NCBI GenBank assembly: GCA_964057225.1
Contig: OZ059895.1
Coordinates: 20,346,688-20,410,687, forward strand
Length of the DNA: 64,000 nt
Reading direction: 5' to 3'
Source of the DNA: Auanema rhodensis
Lineage: Eukaryota; Nematoda; Chromadorea; Rhabditida; Rhabditidae
The translations under genes and the position numbers were made by a program. The stretch's first letter is position 1. The number at the start of each line of letters is the position of its first letter. Under the pieces are notes generated by a model that did not search any database, had not been told where the DNA came from, and was given only the letters and a program-made list of their open reading frames with translations. Shown piece after piece: positions 63,875-64,000 of the stretch.

Positions 63875-64000
63875 GTGTTATCAGATTTGCGCTAGCTTAA
63901 AAATGCACCGAGATATCAACTGATATAAGTTCACACTTATATCCTCGATTTTCACCCTGAAGAATTAATTTTTTCGTTGAATAACAATGTCCATCGTCTT
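63875..64000. repeat. Partial monomer M183, cut by the window edge
   Basis: The first 126 bases of a monomer, ending at caatgtccatcgtctt. The satellite clearly continues beyond the window on this side. It also very probably continues on the other, since base 1 falls at a monomer start chosen only by the window. Confidence 0.95.

Larger units (their letters stand above)
1..64000. repeat. Satellite DNA array, 351-bp monomer, 182 complete copies plus one partial
   Basis: The phrase gtgttatcagatttgcgct recurs every 349-352 bases (almost always 351) from base 1 to base 63,875, always on the same strand. Starts include 1, 351, 701, 1052, 1403, 1754, 2103 and so on to 63,524 and 63,875. A typical monomer has 57 C and 53 G in 351 bases (31% G+C). 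Copies differ at only a handful of sites, so identity is in the high nineties by eye. No unique DNA, transposon or inversion interrupts the array. Known eukaryotic satellites of this size and composition form centromeric and pericentromeric heterochromatin; that role is inferred here, since no flanking chromosome is visible. I do not recognise the family by name. Confidence 0.99.
35092..64000. repeat. Array zone D, cttCgcc/EcoRI-marked (M101-M182 and partial M183)
   Basis: Most copies carry gtcttCgcc, many carry cttttCgct, and ten carry agtgAattcg, which makes an EcoRI site (GAATTC). Other zone-specific changes are tttcGaacg, aaaatTttttt, attaagTg and aacatCgtcc. Interleaved AA-haplotype monomers (aaatctG) and attCtgaaa monomers appear throughout. 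None of the zone C markers for types X or Y is present. Confidence 0.8.

Noticed and set aside
1-64000. CRISPR array
   Set aside because: There is no repeat-spacer structure. The whole 351-bp unit repeats, no segment is unique, and no cas genes are present.
1-64000. Tandem gene family, rDNA-type spacer or snRNA/5S/tRNA cluster
   Set aside because: Each monomer has stops in all frames over short distances. No tRNA cloverleaf, 5S internal control region or rRNA sequence was recognised.
1-64000. Transposable element with long terminal repeats or terminal inverted repeats
   Set aside because: There are no target-site duplications, no ends distinct from the interior, and no transposase, integrase or reverse transcriptase frame.

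Overview
The whole 64,000-base window is one uninterrupted head-to-tail satellite DNA array. The unit is about 351 bp and about 31% G+C. Counting from base 1 there are 182 complete monomers (M1-M182, bases 1-63,874) and a 126-base fragment of a 183rd (63,875-64,000). The count closes exactly: 182 x 351 minus four 350-bp monomers (M1, M2, M8, M9) and three 349-bp monomers (M6, M58, M61), plus two 352-bp monomers (M79, M103), gives 63,874. The monomer start used here is arbitrary. All copies run in one orientation. I saw no inversion, no inserted transposon, no unique sequence, no RNA gene and no credible protein gene. The only open frames, of 67-75 codons, are by-products of the repeat.

The array must come from a eukaryotic heterochromatic block, probably centromeric or pericentromeric. 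The monomer is A+T-rich and keeps its CpG dinucleotides: 12 seen against about 8.6 expected from its composition. This argues against a genome that methylates its repeats, such as vertebrates or most plants, and suits an insect or other invertebrate. I could not identify the species or match the monomer to a named satellite family from memory.

The copies differ from one another at only a few sites each, but the variants are shared and linked, so the array has readable structure. Zone A (1-19,650, M1-M56) mixes several monomer types and contains a duplicated six-monomer unit, trimers and five-monomer-offset duplications. Zone B (19,651-23,507, M57-M67) contains a clean alternating dimer. Zone C (23,508-35,091, M68-M100) is marked by changes that create ClaI (ATCGAT) and MfeI (CAATTG) sites and is mostly dimeric. 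Zone D (35,092-64,000, M101 onward) is marked by cttCGcc, ttttCGct and an EcoRI (GAATTC) variant. It contains tandem tetramers and pentamers, a 3,510-bp-offset segmental duplication and another at 5,967 bp. Several monomers are chimeras that mark unequal-crossover or gene-conversion junctions.

Inside each monomer there are three dyads: a near-palindrome at monomer positions 39-52, a TTCGAA-centred A/T palindrome at 178-196, and an 8-bp-stem inverted repeat at 220-247. The longest stretch almost free of variation, positions about 178-234, covers the second dyad and the left arm of the third. It is the best candidate here for a protein-binding or structural element. All comparisons were made by eye at diagnostic sites, not by computed alignment.
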